Shown: one piece after another, positions 1-7,921 of the stretch
Layout: every line of letters begins with the position of its first letter
How positions within the stretch are numbered: position 1 is the stretch's first letter
NCBI GenBank assembly: GCA_963643505.1
Contig: CAVIKF010000004.1
Span: forward strand, 1-64,000
Source of the DNA: CAVEFW01 sp963643505
GTDB taxonomy: Bacteria; Actinomycetota; Coriobacteriia; Coriobacteriales; Eggerthellaceae
DNA length: 64,000 bases
Direction of reading: 5' to 3'
Program-made: the position numbers and the translations under genes
Notes under the pieces: model-generated
Databases searched by the model: none
The model's input: only the letters and a program-made list of their open reading frames with translations
What the model was told of the DNA's origin: nothing

Positions 1-46
1 GCCCTTTAGAAGGGGCTTGCTTGTCACCCTTCTCCACATACATAAA

Positions 47-78
47 AAAAGGGGGGCAAGCGCCCCCTCTCTTTTTTT
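47..78 (-). terminator. Bidirectional-looking terminator after tig
   Basis: A G/C-rich hairpin (six G then six C around a CAAGCG loop region, 51-68) is flanked by A7 on the left and by a T-rich tract on the right. Read leftward it follows the trigger factor stop codon by about 27 bases and runs into seven Ts, as expected for an intrinsic terminator. It could also stop a rightward transcript entering from outside the window. Bases 1-46 hold nothing recognisable. Confidence 0.8.
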
Positions 79-95
79 CTTTGAACTCAGAGCGG

Positions 96-1406
96 CTAGT
101 CATCCTCAACGACGATGACCTCGGCCGTATCGACGAGCCACCTCGTGGCCTTGGTGTGGCGGATGAGCTTGCGAAGGTCTGCCATGCGGTTTTGGCCCTC
201 CCATTCCTTGCGCACCTCGTCTCCGTTATCCACAACAGCAAACTCCCGGTCGACCTCCTCCTCGGTGACCTCCAAACCCAACTCCGCGGAAAGGGCCTCA
301 AGGGCTAAGTCGCAAGCAGCGCGATGATAGGCCATGCCCTCAATCTGCTCACGAATATCCTCGCGTTTGACATTGTTGTGAAGAATCCATTCTTGAATGC
401 TCGTGCCCTCTTTTTCAAGTTTTTTGATGTATTCCTGGGAGACACCTTGTCCAACAAAGTCCAGATAGTAGCGAGGAATCTGGCCATCAAGGCGCTCGCT
501 CAAAACAGCGACAGCGCGATCCTCCATGAGTTGGGGCAGGTGCTTTGCCTTGTCCTCGTTGAGAGCAGCAGCAACCGATTTGCGCAAGATCTCGACGTTT
601 TCGGAGCCCAAACGTTGCGCGAAAGCATCATCCAACTCGGGAAGGATGCACTTGCGGAATCCCTTGACCTCGACCTCAGCATGCAAGTTGCCATCCCCAA
701 ATTCAGGAGCAATCTTTTCACCCTTCGCCTCGAAGTCAAAAGCGAGCGTGTCGCCAACCTTGGAACCGACGATGTGTTCGTCAAAGCTCGCGGGCATCGT
801 GCCCTTACCGAGACCGATAAGGCGCTCGACTTCATAAAGGCCACGGATAGGCTTGCCATCGCTCGTACTGCAAGTAACAACAAGGGAGGCGAACTCACCC
901 ATTTTTGCCTCGTGGTCAGGGTCGGTGATATCCTCAAAGGAATGGTAGTACTCGCGTAGGTTCTCGATATGGTTGTCGATCTCGGAGTCCGTAGCCTCAT
1001 CGGGCGGCATCTCGATGGTGACGGGCTCATAGCTTGTCAACTTCATGGTCGGCGCAACCATGCCAGACACTTGGAATTGGTAAGGCTTGTGGTCCTCCAT
1101 GATGCCATCGACGTTGAACTCGGGATCGCTCAGGAAAATGACGTCGTCATCATCGATGACTTTGAACGCGAGCTCGTTCATCATGACCTCAGCAGCGCCC
1201 GTGTATGCCTGTTCGTGGCCGCCGACGCCGTTCTCGAGGACGTTGCGCGGGGCCTTGCCTTTGCGAAAGCCCGGAACCTCGTTCTTGTTGAGCTCCTTGA
1301 AGTACTTGTCGATGGCCTTATCAACCTCTTCGGGAGTGGCAGTCAGGGTCAAGACAAGTTCAAGACCCTTCTCATCTTCCTCGAAAGTCCTAGCAGTAAT
1401 CTCCAT
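96..1406 (-). CDS. tig: Trigger factor, ribosome-bound chaperone
   Basis: This protein binds the ribosome exit tunnel and assists folding of nascent chains in the cytosol. The 436-residue length is normal for the family. The ribosome-docking signature GFRKGKAP lies at residues 46-53 of the N-terminal domain. A central FKBP-type peptidyl-prolyl isomerase domain (about 165-250, with the typical 'VGSKVGDTL' loop) follows, then a helical C-terminal chaperone domain ending in an acidic tail. The ATG is preceded by GGAGG nine bases upstream. Usually tig is followed by clpP and clpX; here it is followed directly by a terminator and no clp gene is visible in the window. A weak TACAAT box lies at 1470-1475 on the same strand, without a convincing -35. 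Identification is certain from sequence; function is established for the family. Confidence 0.97.
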   Translation of the reverse strand: MEITARTFEEDEKGLELVLTLTATPEEVDKAIDKYFKELNKNEVPGFRKGKAPRNVLENGVGGHEQAYTGAAEVMMNELAFKVIDDDDVIFLSDPEFNVDGIMEDHKPYQFQVSGMVAPTMKLTSYEPVTIEMPPDEATDSEIDNHIENLREYYHSFEDITDPDHEAKMGEFASLVVTCSTSDGKPIRGLYEVERLIGLGKGTMPASFDEHIVGSKVGDTLAFDFEAKGEKIAPEFGDGNLHAEVEVKGFRKCILPELDDAFAQRLGSENVEILRKSVAAALNEDKAKHLPQLMEDRAVAVLSERLDGQIPRYYLDFVGQGVSQEYIKKLEKEGTSIQEWILHNNVKREDIREQIEGMAYHRAACDLALEALSAELGLEVTEEEVDREFAVVDNGDEVRKEWEGQNRMADLRKLIRHTKATRWLVDTAEVIVVEDD

Positions 1407-1595
1407 TGTATCCTCCCTCTAAAAATCATTCGAGTGGTAGGTCTCTTACTCAAAAATGTGCATTGTGAAATTGTACCCCAGCCCGAACAAAAACGGTATG
1501 CATCTTGTTCGCATATAATGCCCTCACCGTCTCGGCAACGTGCGAAAGAGGGGCAACGCCCTGTCCCCCGTAAGGCAAAAACACCCCTTGCCCGT

Positions 1596-1726
1596 CAGGC
1601 GATCCCAATCGGGCGGCCCTCGCCCATCATGTGACCCTTTGCCAGGCGATCCCAATCGGGCGGCCCTCGCCCATCATGTGACCCTTTGCCCTCCTGACGG
1701 TCCCTCGCCCATCATGTGACCCTTTC
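1596..1726. repeat. Tandem 47-bp repeat (2 full + 1 partial copy)
   Basis: Two perfect, abutting 47-bp copies (1596-1642 and 1643-1689) are followed by a partial third copy of about 25 bp (1702-1726). The unit contains 'GATCCCAATCGGGC' and 'CATCATGTGACCCTTT'. It occupies most of the 380-bp gap between the tig start (1407) and the next gene's stop. No open frame or RNA gene was recognised here, and the unit is not spaced like a CRISPR array. Confidence 0.9.
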
Positions 1727-1732
1727 CCCAGA

Positions 1733-1763
1733 CAAAAAGAAACCCTCCCGAAGGAGGGCTTCC
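1733..1763 (-). terminator. Intrinsic terminator of the SpoVA-like gene
   Basis: On the leftward strand the sequence reads GCCCTCC-TTCG-GGAGGG followed by TTTCTTTTT, a six-bp GC stem capped by a stable TTCG tetraloop and a T-tract. It begins about 24 bases past the stop at 1787. Confidence 0.9.
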
Positions 1764-1786
1764 GTCAAAGCACGGTTCGAGGTGAC

Positions 1787-2683
1787 CTAGTGATGACCAC
1801 CAGCGGGGGGAGCAGACTTGCGCTCGTAGAGCTTCTTGCCCATCTCGGCATGAACCTGAGCGATGGGCTTACGACCATAGTTTGCGTTGTACAGGGCGAA
1901 GGTGAGCATGCAGCAAATCGCGAGACCGCATACGGCGATCAAGAAGCTCACGAGATGCATGATGCCGACCATGGTCTCCTCACCACCAATGGCGAGATCG
2001 ACACCAACGTTGTACATATTGTAGCCGCCGACGGGAATCAGGACGCTGAAGCCCTCGCCGAAAACGTTGGCGAGCACGGTAGACAGGCCGCAAGGAGCAA
2101 AAAGGGCACCCAAGCACCATGCGAGCATCAGGATATGCCAATGTTGTGCCTTAGTGGGAGCGATGCGAACGTAAATCTCCCAAACAATCTGGAAGATGAT
2201 AGAGATGATGGCGCCCAACAGGAAAGCCGCAGGGAAAATCAGGGCGGTAGTGTTCTTGTCCGCAGTGAAGATCGGGTTTGCATTCAGGCCCGTCGTTTGG
2301 CAGATATAGCCAAAGGCAATGCAAACGACGGCGCCTACCGCGTTGAACCAAAGAACCATCCAAAGCGCAGGACGCAGGCACTCCCAAACGCTCTTGCCCT
2401 GGGTCCAGGGGGTGATGGACTTCATACCGATAGCCATAGCGAAACCGGAGAACGGCAAAAACGCACCGAAGTCAGCCCACTCACCAAGGATTTGGTAGAT
2501 AGCGAAACCGCCGAGAAGACATCCGATGATACCCATGGAGACGAGCGTGATACCGCCAGAGAAGTTACCCCAAGGGGCTTCGGTGACAGGAGTTTGTTGC
2601 CAACAGACCAAAATCGCTTGAGCGATAAGGCAGAGCAGACCGCCTACCAAAGCACTCAAAATTACTTTCTTCCAAGGTGCCAT
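1787..2683 (-). CDS. SpoVA-like multi-pass membrane protein
   Basis: A 298-residue integral membrane protein with about seven or eight hydrophobic segments and a His-rich C-terminal end (GGHH). The first half resembles the SpoVAC/SpoVAE family, which in Bacillus moves dipicolinic acid across spore membranes. The recognisable features are an N-terminal 'ALVGGLLCLIAQ' helix and, further on, 'GGFAIYQILGEWADFGAFLP' followed by 'FSGFAMAIGMKS'. The remaining ~150 residues (further helices) exceed the usual SpoVA length. The start chosen is the ATG at 2683, which has GGAGG nine bases upstream; a longer frame upstream is not hydrophobic and looks spurious. It is monocistronic, with its own terminator and an upstream extended -10 promoter. 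No other sporulation gene is visible. The family assignment is by remembered motif similarity and the function here is unknown. Confidence 0.6.
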   Translation of the reverse strand: MAPWKKVILSALVGGLLCLIAQAILVCWQQTPVTEAPWGNFSGGITLVSMGIIGCLLGGFAIYQILGEWADFGAFLPFSGFAMAIGMKSITPWTQGKSVWECLRPALWMVLWFNAVGAVVCIAFGYICQTTGLNANPIFTADKNTTALIFPAAFLLGAIISIIFQIVWEIYVRIAPTKAQHWHILMLAWCLGALFAPCGLSTVLANVFGEGFSVLIPVGGYNMYNVGVDLAIGGEETMVGIMHLVSFLIAVCGLAICCMLTFALYNANYGRKPIAQVHAEMGKKLYERKSAPPAGGHH

Positions 2684-2734
2684 GAGTGTTGTATCCTCCC
2701 CTTCTTTTCGCGTCGCGTCTTTCGCGTCGCATTC

Positions 2735-2751
2735 AGGGGCATTTCGCCCCT
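2735..2751 (-). other. Leader hairpin
   Basis: AGGGGC-ATTTC-GCCCCT forms a short perfect hairpin in the roughly 140-base 5' leader of the SpoVA-like gene. No known riboswitch was recognised in the leader. Confidence 0.4.
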
Positions 2752-2831
2752 CTCGCGAAAGCCCAACCTTAAAGACGTGTGACGTCCCTTTACCGTTTCG
2801 AGCCGCAATCACGCAGCTACGTTGATGCGCC

Positions 2832-2840
2832 ATTATAACA
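2832..2840 (-). promoter_or_regulatory. Extended -10 promoter for SpoVA-like gene
   Basis: Leftward TGTTATAAT, a perfect extended -10 (TGnTATAAT). No good -35 is visible. It would start a leader of about 140 bases before the ATG at 2683. Confidence 0.6.
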
Positions 2841-2862
2841 TGCTGCTTCAAGAAATCTGCAC

Positions 2863-2885
2863 AAAACCCCGCACGGGACGCGGGG
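2863..2885 (-). terminator. Possible terminator upstream of the SpoVA-like promoter
   Basis: Leftward CCCCGC-loop-GCGGGG followed by TTTTGTG. It could insulate the SpoVA-like gene from leftward transcripts. The rest of 2886-3148 shows nothing except the ribosome-binding site of the next gene. Confidence 0.45.
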
Positions 2886-3148
2886 GGGGTTGCCAAAAAC
2901 ATCACGCCGCGATGCGCACATCAATGCAAACGGCAACGCATGGGAAGGCTCCGTCACGCTGCCGCCCAAAAGATGTATGGAATCAGCAGCCCATCTCAGC
3001 CCAAGAATGGGGGGCACCGCCACGTTGTAACACACGCGGCAACGCGAACAATCACCCAGGCACAACTTCCGCCCGAAGAGGAGCCAATCCCTTTCGTGCG
3101 TTACACTGTGTTAGTCAAAACATCCCTACACCAAAAGGAGAATCCTCC

Positions 3149-3532
3149 ATGGTCGAGCAAAACGATACAACCGGCAGCGAACCCACCTTTGAAGACCTTT
3201 GTTCCATGGTCAAACGGGGCATGTCCGAGGAGCAGGTGATTGCCTGGGCGATGAGCAACAATGTTAGGATCACCGAGGAGCAGGCAAACTATCTCGAGCG
3301 TGAACTCAACGTGTTCGACGCCGACGTCCTCGTCAACGAAGCGGCTCCCGATACGGACGAAGAAGAAGGGGCGGTTGCGAAAGAGGTTGCTCCAAGCCCC
3401 GATGACACTGCAAAGAAAGAGGAGGAAGAAGAACCCAAAAGACTCACCGCGACAGAAAAGCGCAACGCCGTCCTTGGAGTCCTGATAGTCCTTAGCGTGC
3501 TTATTGCGCTGCGCCGTTTTTTGTTTGGCTAG
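3149..3532 (+). CDS. Small acidic tail-anchored membrane protein
   Basis: A 127-residue protein with no recognised family. The first ~60 residues form a soluble, probably helical domain ('MVKRGMSEEQVIAWAMSNN' suggests a small helix-turn-helix-like or SHOCT-like fold). A very acidic, Lys/Glu-rich low-complexity stretch follows (about 70-100). One C-terminal transmembrane segment ('VLGVLIVLSVLIALRRFLFG') ends the chain, giving a tail-anchored topology with the bulk in the cytosol. The ATG at 3149 has AAGGAG nine bases upstream; a much longer frame running back to 2822 has no such site and was rejected. It stands alone, facing the end of the AAA-methyltransferase gene. Function unknown. Confidence 0.75.
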   Translation: MVEQNDTTGSEPTFEDLCSMVKRGMSEEQVIAWAMSNNVRITEEQANYLERELNVFDADVLVNEAAPDTDEEEGAVAKEVAPSPDDTAKKEEEEEPKRLTATEKRNAVLGVLIVLSVLIALRRFLFG

Positions 3533-3600
3533 AACGAAAGGCGAAGCAAAACCCCCGCCTCATCTCAGGTTCCCCAGCTACTGAACAGTCCGAAATAAAC

Positions 3601-3687
3601 GGAAGCCACCTGTACAAACCGTGCACTCGAAGCTCGAACTGTCTCTTAGGTTCAAACTCCGAGGCACCGTTTTGGCCAGGTGGCTCC
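3601..3687. ncRNA. Candidate structured RNA or complex 3' hairpin
   Basis: A perfect 9-bp inverted repeat (AGCCACCTG at 3604-3612 with CAGGTGGCT at 3677-3685), extended by GG/CC across a one-base bulge, closes an 87-base element. Inside it, a second helix (CCGTGC with GCACCG) and a third (GAAC with GTTC) are possible. On the leftward strand it follows the stop at 3724 and runs into GTTTATTT, so it may be an elaborate terminator for the cassette. On the rightward strand it could be an independent RNA. No Rfam family was recognised; strand and role are undecided. Confidence 0.35.
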
Positions 3688-3723
3688 CTTTGTCTCTCTG
3701 CGCCCTTTGCCTCTCTGCGATAC

Positions 3724-6090
3724 CTACTCTGACTTGGGAAGTTTGCGTGCGTAGATGGCTACCGCCTTGTAGTTGATCTTGCGTGCCTCACCCGGAATCG
3801 TCTCATAGGTACCAGAGCGGGTGAATCCGCGGTCGGCACGGACTTTGTACGTGTCACGGATCTCAGGCTCACCAAATCCAGCCTGCTCAAGCCAGTAGTA
3901 GTTCTCCTCCTTGGTGCGGGCGGCTTGGATGGAGTTGCCGATATGACGAGCGGCCTCGACGATGGCCTCATCGCGAGGGAAGTCCGCGAACACCGTCTCC
4001 ATGATGAGAAGACCGCCCGGCTTCAGGACGCGGGCAAACTCTTGAAGTGCCTTCTCTTGGTCGTACAGCAACGTCATGACGTTGTTGATGTAGACGACAT
4101 CAAAGGTCTCATCACCAAACCCGGCACCGATGAGATCTTCGGGGAAGGCAAGGCGGAAGTCCATATTGTTGGATTTCAAACCGTTTTGACGCCACGCCCT
4201 GTCCATGGCATTCTTAGCGTCCTCGATGTAGGAGGGCGTCCAATCCACCCCGGTGACGTGGCCGTTGGCCCCGCAACGAGCGCTAAATTTGAACACGCCC
4301 TTGCCTCGGCGACAACAGACATCGAGGACGGTCTTGCCCTTCAAGTCGTCAGCCTCCAGGGTCATCTTGGACATAGCCGCAAAACCCCACTCAAACTGCT
4401 TGCCGCTGTAGTAGCGCACCAGCTCCATCTCGGGGTCAAGTTCCTCCTCGGCGCCAGCCTTTCCTTCGGGCATGGGGCCAGGCCCGCCCACGGCGTCGGG
4501 ATCGTGAGGACGCTCGGCCTTGCGGATGCTCGTAAGGCTGTTTTGAGTCATATCGCGACGCTCGCTCATCGGGAGGTTGTCGATAGTTCCGAGCATGGCA
4601 AGGCGCTCATCAAGGCCCATACGGGCAGCATCAACCTGGAGCTCGGTGTTATGGGCGTAATACTTGTCGTTGCCATAACGGGCAATGAATTGGGTGGTCG
4701 CATGACGCGTGGTCAGTTCAGCGACGAAGACGAGGCACTCGCGGCTGCTCATGGCCTCGTCGATGAAGTCAAAGGCGTTGTCGAGTCGGCCGCTTGCTGC
4801 CTTTGCCAATTCTTGGATCTTGTCGACTTCCTTTTGGTAGAACACTTGGACGGTACGGAAGGCAACGTCACCCTTGGGCGTATCAGCAACGGCACACTCG
4901 GCCATGATGTCGCGGAGCTTGCGGATGACAAGGCGCTCTTTGCGAATTGCGTTGTTTGAGAGAACACCCGCCTCAACACGACGGTTCAACGTACGCTCGC
5001 GGTCGAGAACACGCATGTGGATGGAATCCTCGACGGTGCCGCCGGAAAGCAACTCGGGCTTCGCTTGGCGCAAAAGGTCACGCAAGTCGATGACGACGCC
5101 CTCCTGGTCGAGAGTCTCGGTGCAAGAGGTGCCGATGGAGTCGACAAGAAGACCCACCAACGCCACGCGCTCGTCAAACTCAGCCTCCCGCGCACGATCG
5201 CGAATACTGTTGCTGACCTCGCCGGCGAGAATTTGGGTAACCTGGTAATCGGAACGATACTTTTGGAACAGCGTGTAGTAGACACTGAACATGTCAGCGA
5301 TGTCGTCGTCCTGCAGGAATTGGACGATAAGATCGCGATTGACCGGCTTTCCCATCTTCTCATACACCGTGATGATGCTGGCAAGGTCGTCCCATCCACG
5401 AGCCGTGACGAAGGATTTCCCACCACCAGGTCGACTCTCGACCTTGTAGAAGTACTCTTGACGCGCCTCGAGGAACGTGGTGACGACAGGGTGGATACCT
5501 TTTGCGGTCGCATAGCTTTTCCAGGCACCATAGTCGGGAGTGACCTCGATTTGACGCAAACGGTCAAGGGTGACTATGTCGAAGTCGTGGACGGATCGGT
5601 TGTACTCGGGCGGATTGCCTGCACAAACGACGACCCAATCCTCGGGAACGCGATGCTTGCCGAAAGTCTTGAATTGGAGGAATTGGAGCATGGACGGATA
5701 CAACGTCTCGGAAACGCAGTTGATCTCGTCGAGGAACAGGATGCCGCGACGCAATTCGGTACGCTCGATGTAATCGTAGATGGAGGCGATGATCTCACTC
5801 ATGGTGTACTCGGAGGCCTCATACTCGATACCGTCAAACTCCTTGTGCTCGATGCGGGGAAGTCCGAGTGCGCTTTGGCGAGTGTGGTGGGTCATGGAGT
5901 AGGAAACCAAGCCGATACCGAGCTCTTGGGCAATTTGCTCCATAATGGCGGTCTTACCGATGCCGGGAGCACCCAAGAGGAATACCGGACGTTGGTGGAC
6001 GGGTTCAATGACGTACATTCCCGCCTCGTCCTTCATCAGATACGCCTCGACCGTATCTTTGATCTGGGCTTTCGCTGAAGCTATGTTCAT
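3724..6090 (-). CDS. MoxR-type AAA+ ATPase fused to SAM methyltransferase
   Basis: A 788-residue fusion. Residues ~1-330 are a MoxR-like AAA+ module, with Walker A GAPGIGKT (40-47), Walker B 'GILFLDEIN' (D121, E122) and sensor-1 N159 in 'CAGNPPEYN'. Residues ~330-540 are a helical region rich in charged residues, followed by a Pro/Gly linker. The last ~200 residues are a Rossmann methyltransferase of the ArsM/UbiE type ('KTVLDVCCRRGKGVFKFS', then 'VTGVDWTPSYIEDAKNAM', 'VLKPGGLLIMET'). Motif I is degenerate, reading CCRRGKG where GCGxG is usual. MoxR ATPases normally remodel a partner through a VWA protein, and such a protein is encoded immediately upstream. It is the last gene of the LRR-VWA-AAA cassette. 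The fusion itself is directly seen; the substrate of either half is unknown. Confidence 0.9.
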   Translation of the reverse strand: MNIASAKAQIKDTVEAYLMKDEAGMYVIEPVHQRPVFLLGAPGIGKTAIMEQIAQELGIGLVSYSMTHHTRQSALGLPRIEHKEFDGIEYEASEYTMSEIIASIYDYIERTELRRGILFLDEINCVSETLYPSMLQFLQFKTFGKHRVPEDWVVVCAGNPPEYNRSVHDFDIVTLDRLRQIEVTPDYGAWKSYATAKGIHPVVTTFLEARQEYFYKVESRPGGGKSFVTARGWDDLASIITVYEKMGKPVNRDLIVQFLQDDDIADMFSVYYTLFQKYRSDYQVTQILAGEVSNSIRDRAREAEFDERVALVGLLVDSIGTSCTETLDQEGVVIDLRDLLRQAKPELLSGGTVEDSIHMRVLDRERTLNRRVEAGVLSNNAIRKERLVIRKLRDIMAECAVADTPKGDVAFRTVQVFYQKEVDKIQELAKAASGRLDNAFDFIDEAMSSRECLVFVAELTTRHATTQFIARYGNDKYYAHNTELQVDAARMGLDERLAMLGTIDNLPMSERRDMTQNSLTSIRKAERPHDPDAVGGPGPMPEGKAGAEEELDPEMELVRYYSGKQFEWGFAAMSKMTLEADDLKGKTVLDVCCRRGKGVFKFSARCGANGHVTGVDWTPSYIEDAKNAMDRAWRQNGLKSNNMDFRLAFPEDLIGAGFGDETFDVVYINNVMTLLYDQEKALQEFARVLKPGGLLIMETVFADFPRDEAIVEAARHIGNSIQAARTKEENYYWLEQAGFGEPEIRDTYKVRADRGFTRSGTYETIPGEARKINYKAVAIYARKLPKSE

Positions 6091-6152
6091 GTTCTCACTA
6101 TCCCTTCTGTGAGTCTTTATAAAACGACCGGTCAGGCAATGAAGCCCGAAAT

Positions 6153-7910
6153 TTACCCTTCTTCCTCAGCGTTGAGCAGGCGCTTCTTACGCCGCTTGAT
6201 CGTTGTTGACGTCCTCATCCTGTTGATAGCGTGCTCATCGATGATGACTTTGATAGCCCAAGGCGGAACCGAGGGCAAGGTGCGTTCGCCGTCGCTCAAG
6301 AACACGAATGCCGTCTCGTAATCAGGGGCCTTCTCGGGGAATCGTCCGAGACCATCCGTGAAGTAGATGAGGCCCTTGATGTCTCGAAGTTCGCCGTTGT
6401 GGCGAAGATGATCGACGTAGTCGAACACCGGGCGGAAATCCGTCCCGCCAAACCCGCGAATATGGAAGTCCTCCATGATCTTGGGAACCTGGTTGACGTT
6501 GGTTATCTTGATATCGGAACGGACGTGGTTGTCGCACTGGATGATGTGGACGTTCACCTCGCGTGTGAAGTTCTCCGACTCCTTGAGGATTTCGAAAGTG
6601 TGCTCGAGGAATCGCCTCACAAGCTCGCCGCTGGTCGACTCGGATGTGTCGATGGCCAAGACAAAGTCGCGAATCTGGTGGGTGTCCTTGTACTCCAACG
6701 GCTCGATGAGGGGCATGTTGCCGTAGGTGTCGATGCCGTAGGTGTAATAGATGTAGTCGAACTCGTCCATGTCAAGCTTCATGGCCTCGTTTATCGTCAT
6801 GAAACTACGGAGGAAGTCCGCGTAGCTGTATTTCTTACGGTTCGCGACCTCAAGGCTGGCGACGAGGTTGACCGCCTGCTCTCCCCATTCCTTGGAGAAC
6901 ATCTCGAGGTTCATCTCGATCTGCTTGGCTATCTCTTCCCAATCCTTCTCGTCTCGCTCGAGCTCGGAGAGATCGCGATCGTCAGGCTTCTCAGCTTGTG
7001 TCTCGGGCGGCGTTTGAGACTGGCCCTCTTGGACATCCGGGCTACCCTCTCCCGGGGTGGTGTCCTCTTCGTCATTGCCGCCTTCAGGTTGTTGGGAATC
7101 CTCGTTTTGCTGCTCTTCGCCGCGGGATTGCTCTTCGTTGCGAGACTGTTGTTCGCTTTGTTGCGGCTCCTCGGAGGCTTCCGAGACGAGCTGGTCTCCA
7201 TCGAGTTCCATCTGGCCCTCGGAAGGTTCGTCAAGGCCTCCGTCTCCGGTCTCGGAGGTACGGTCGTCGTCGGAGTTATCCTGACCGGGCACGTCACCCT
7301 CACCCGCATTGGCCGGCCAAGCATCGTGGCTGTCGCGCTCGAACAGGGTTGTCCAATAGGAGATCTTCGTGTTGTCGACGCCGCGGACCATAGCCCCATC
7401 CGGCGCCATCATGACGTCACGGAGCAGCGTGTACAGCTTCGACGGAACCAACATGCCCACGAGCATCTTGAGCTCGTTGATCGCGCTGATGCGTGCAGGG
7501 TCGTCATCGCTAGGGAAACGACCGCCAAGCATGTCGATGATGACGCTCTCCACGATGATATCGGCGGCAAGCCACCACGCCTCCTTGTGGGGATAGCCCT
7601 CGTTGTAGGGGTGGCGGAACACGCAATGCATGACGCAGTGGAGGTAGTCGCGAACAAGTTCGTCGAAGGACTCACGGTAGCGGAAAAGGACACGAGGTGC
7701 GTCGATGTAGACCTTCTTTGCCGTTGTCGCGATGGGATAGCGGAACGAATCGTTTTTGAGTTCAAACTCCATACGCCAAAGGGCGAGGTCGAGGAAGCGA
7801 AACTTCAACATGAGTTGGATTCGACACTCCTCGAGCATGTCCTTTGCGAGCTCGAACTCTTGGCGCCGTCGTTTAAGCTTGGTATCTTCCGCAGGTTGAG
7901 GAACAGGCAT
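6153..7910 (-). CDS. VWA-domain protein with metallopeptidase-like N-terminus (DUF2201-like)
   Basis: 585 residues, no signal peptide, so cytosolic. The N-terminal ~200 residues resemble the putative metallopeptidase domain that accompanies VWA-like DUF2201 proteins. The HExxH site reads H91-C-V-M-H95 with a further H100, so metal-binding histidines are kept but the catalytic Glu is Cys. A long acidic, Gln/Glu-rich low-complexity linker (about 220-320) follows. The C-terminal VWA domain has a complete MIDAS: DTSES (421-425), Thr490 in 'GGTDF' and Asp519 in 'FTDG'. VWA proteins of this kind act with MoxR-type ATPases, and such an ATPase is the next gene, 62 bases away. AGGAG lies eight bases before the ATG. 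Family assignment is from motifs; the biological target is unknown. Confidence 0.85.
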   Translation of the reverse strand: MPVPQPAEDTKLKRRRQEFELAKDMLEECRIQLMLKFRFLDLALWRMEFELKNDSFRYPIATTAKKVYIDAPRVLFRYRESFDELVRDYLHCVMHCVFRHPYNEGYPHKEAWWLAADIIVESVIIDMLGGRFPSDDDPARISAINELKMLVGMLVPSKLYTLLRDVMMAPDGAMVRGVDNTKISYWTTLFERDSHDAWPANAGEGDVPGQDNSDDDRTSETGDGGLDEPSEGQMELDGDQLVSEASEEPQQSEQQSRNEEQSRGEEQQNEDSQQPEGGNDEEDTTPGEGSPDVQEGQSQTPPETQAEKPDDRDLSELERDEKDWEEIAKQIEMNLEMFSKEWGEQAVNLVASLEVANRKKYSYADFLRSFMTINEAMKLDMDEFDYIYYTYGIDTYGNMPLIEPLEYKDTHQIRDFVLAIDTSESTSGELVRRFLEHTFEILKESENFTREVNVHIIQCDNHVRSDIKITNVNQVPKIMEDFHIRGFGGTDFRPVFDYVDHLRHNGELRDIKGLIYFTDGLGRFPEKAPDYETAFVFLSDGERTLPSVPPWAIKVIIDEHAINRMRTSTTIKRRKKRLLNAEEEG

Positions 7911-7921
7911 GAGTCACTCTC

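Noticed and set aside
1596..1726. CRISPR array
   Set aside because: Repeats abut without spacers, only two full copies exist and no cas gene is near.
2822..3148. N-terminal extension of the tail-anchored protein
   Set aside because: The extension is Arg/Pro/His-rich non-family sequence, while the ATG at 3149 has AAGGAG at ideal distance.
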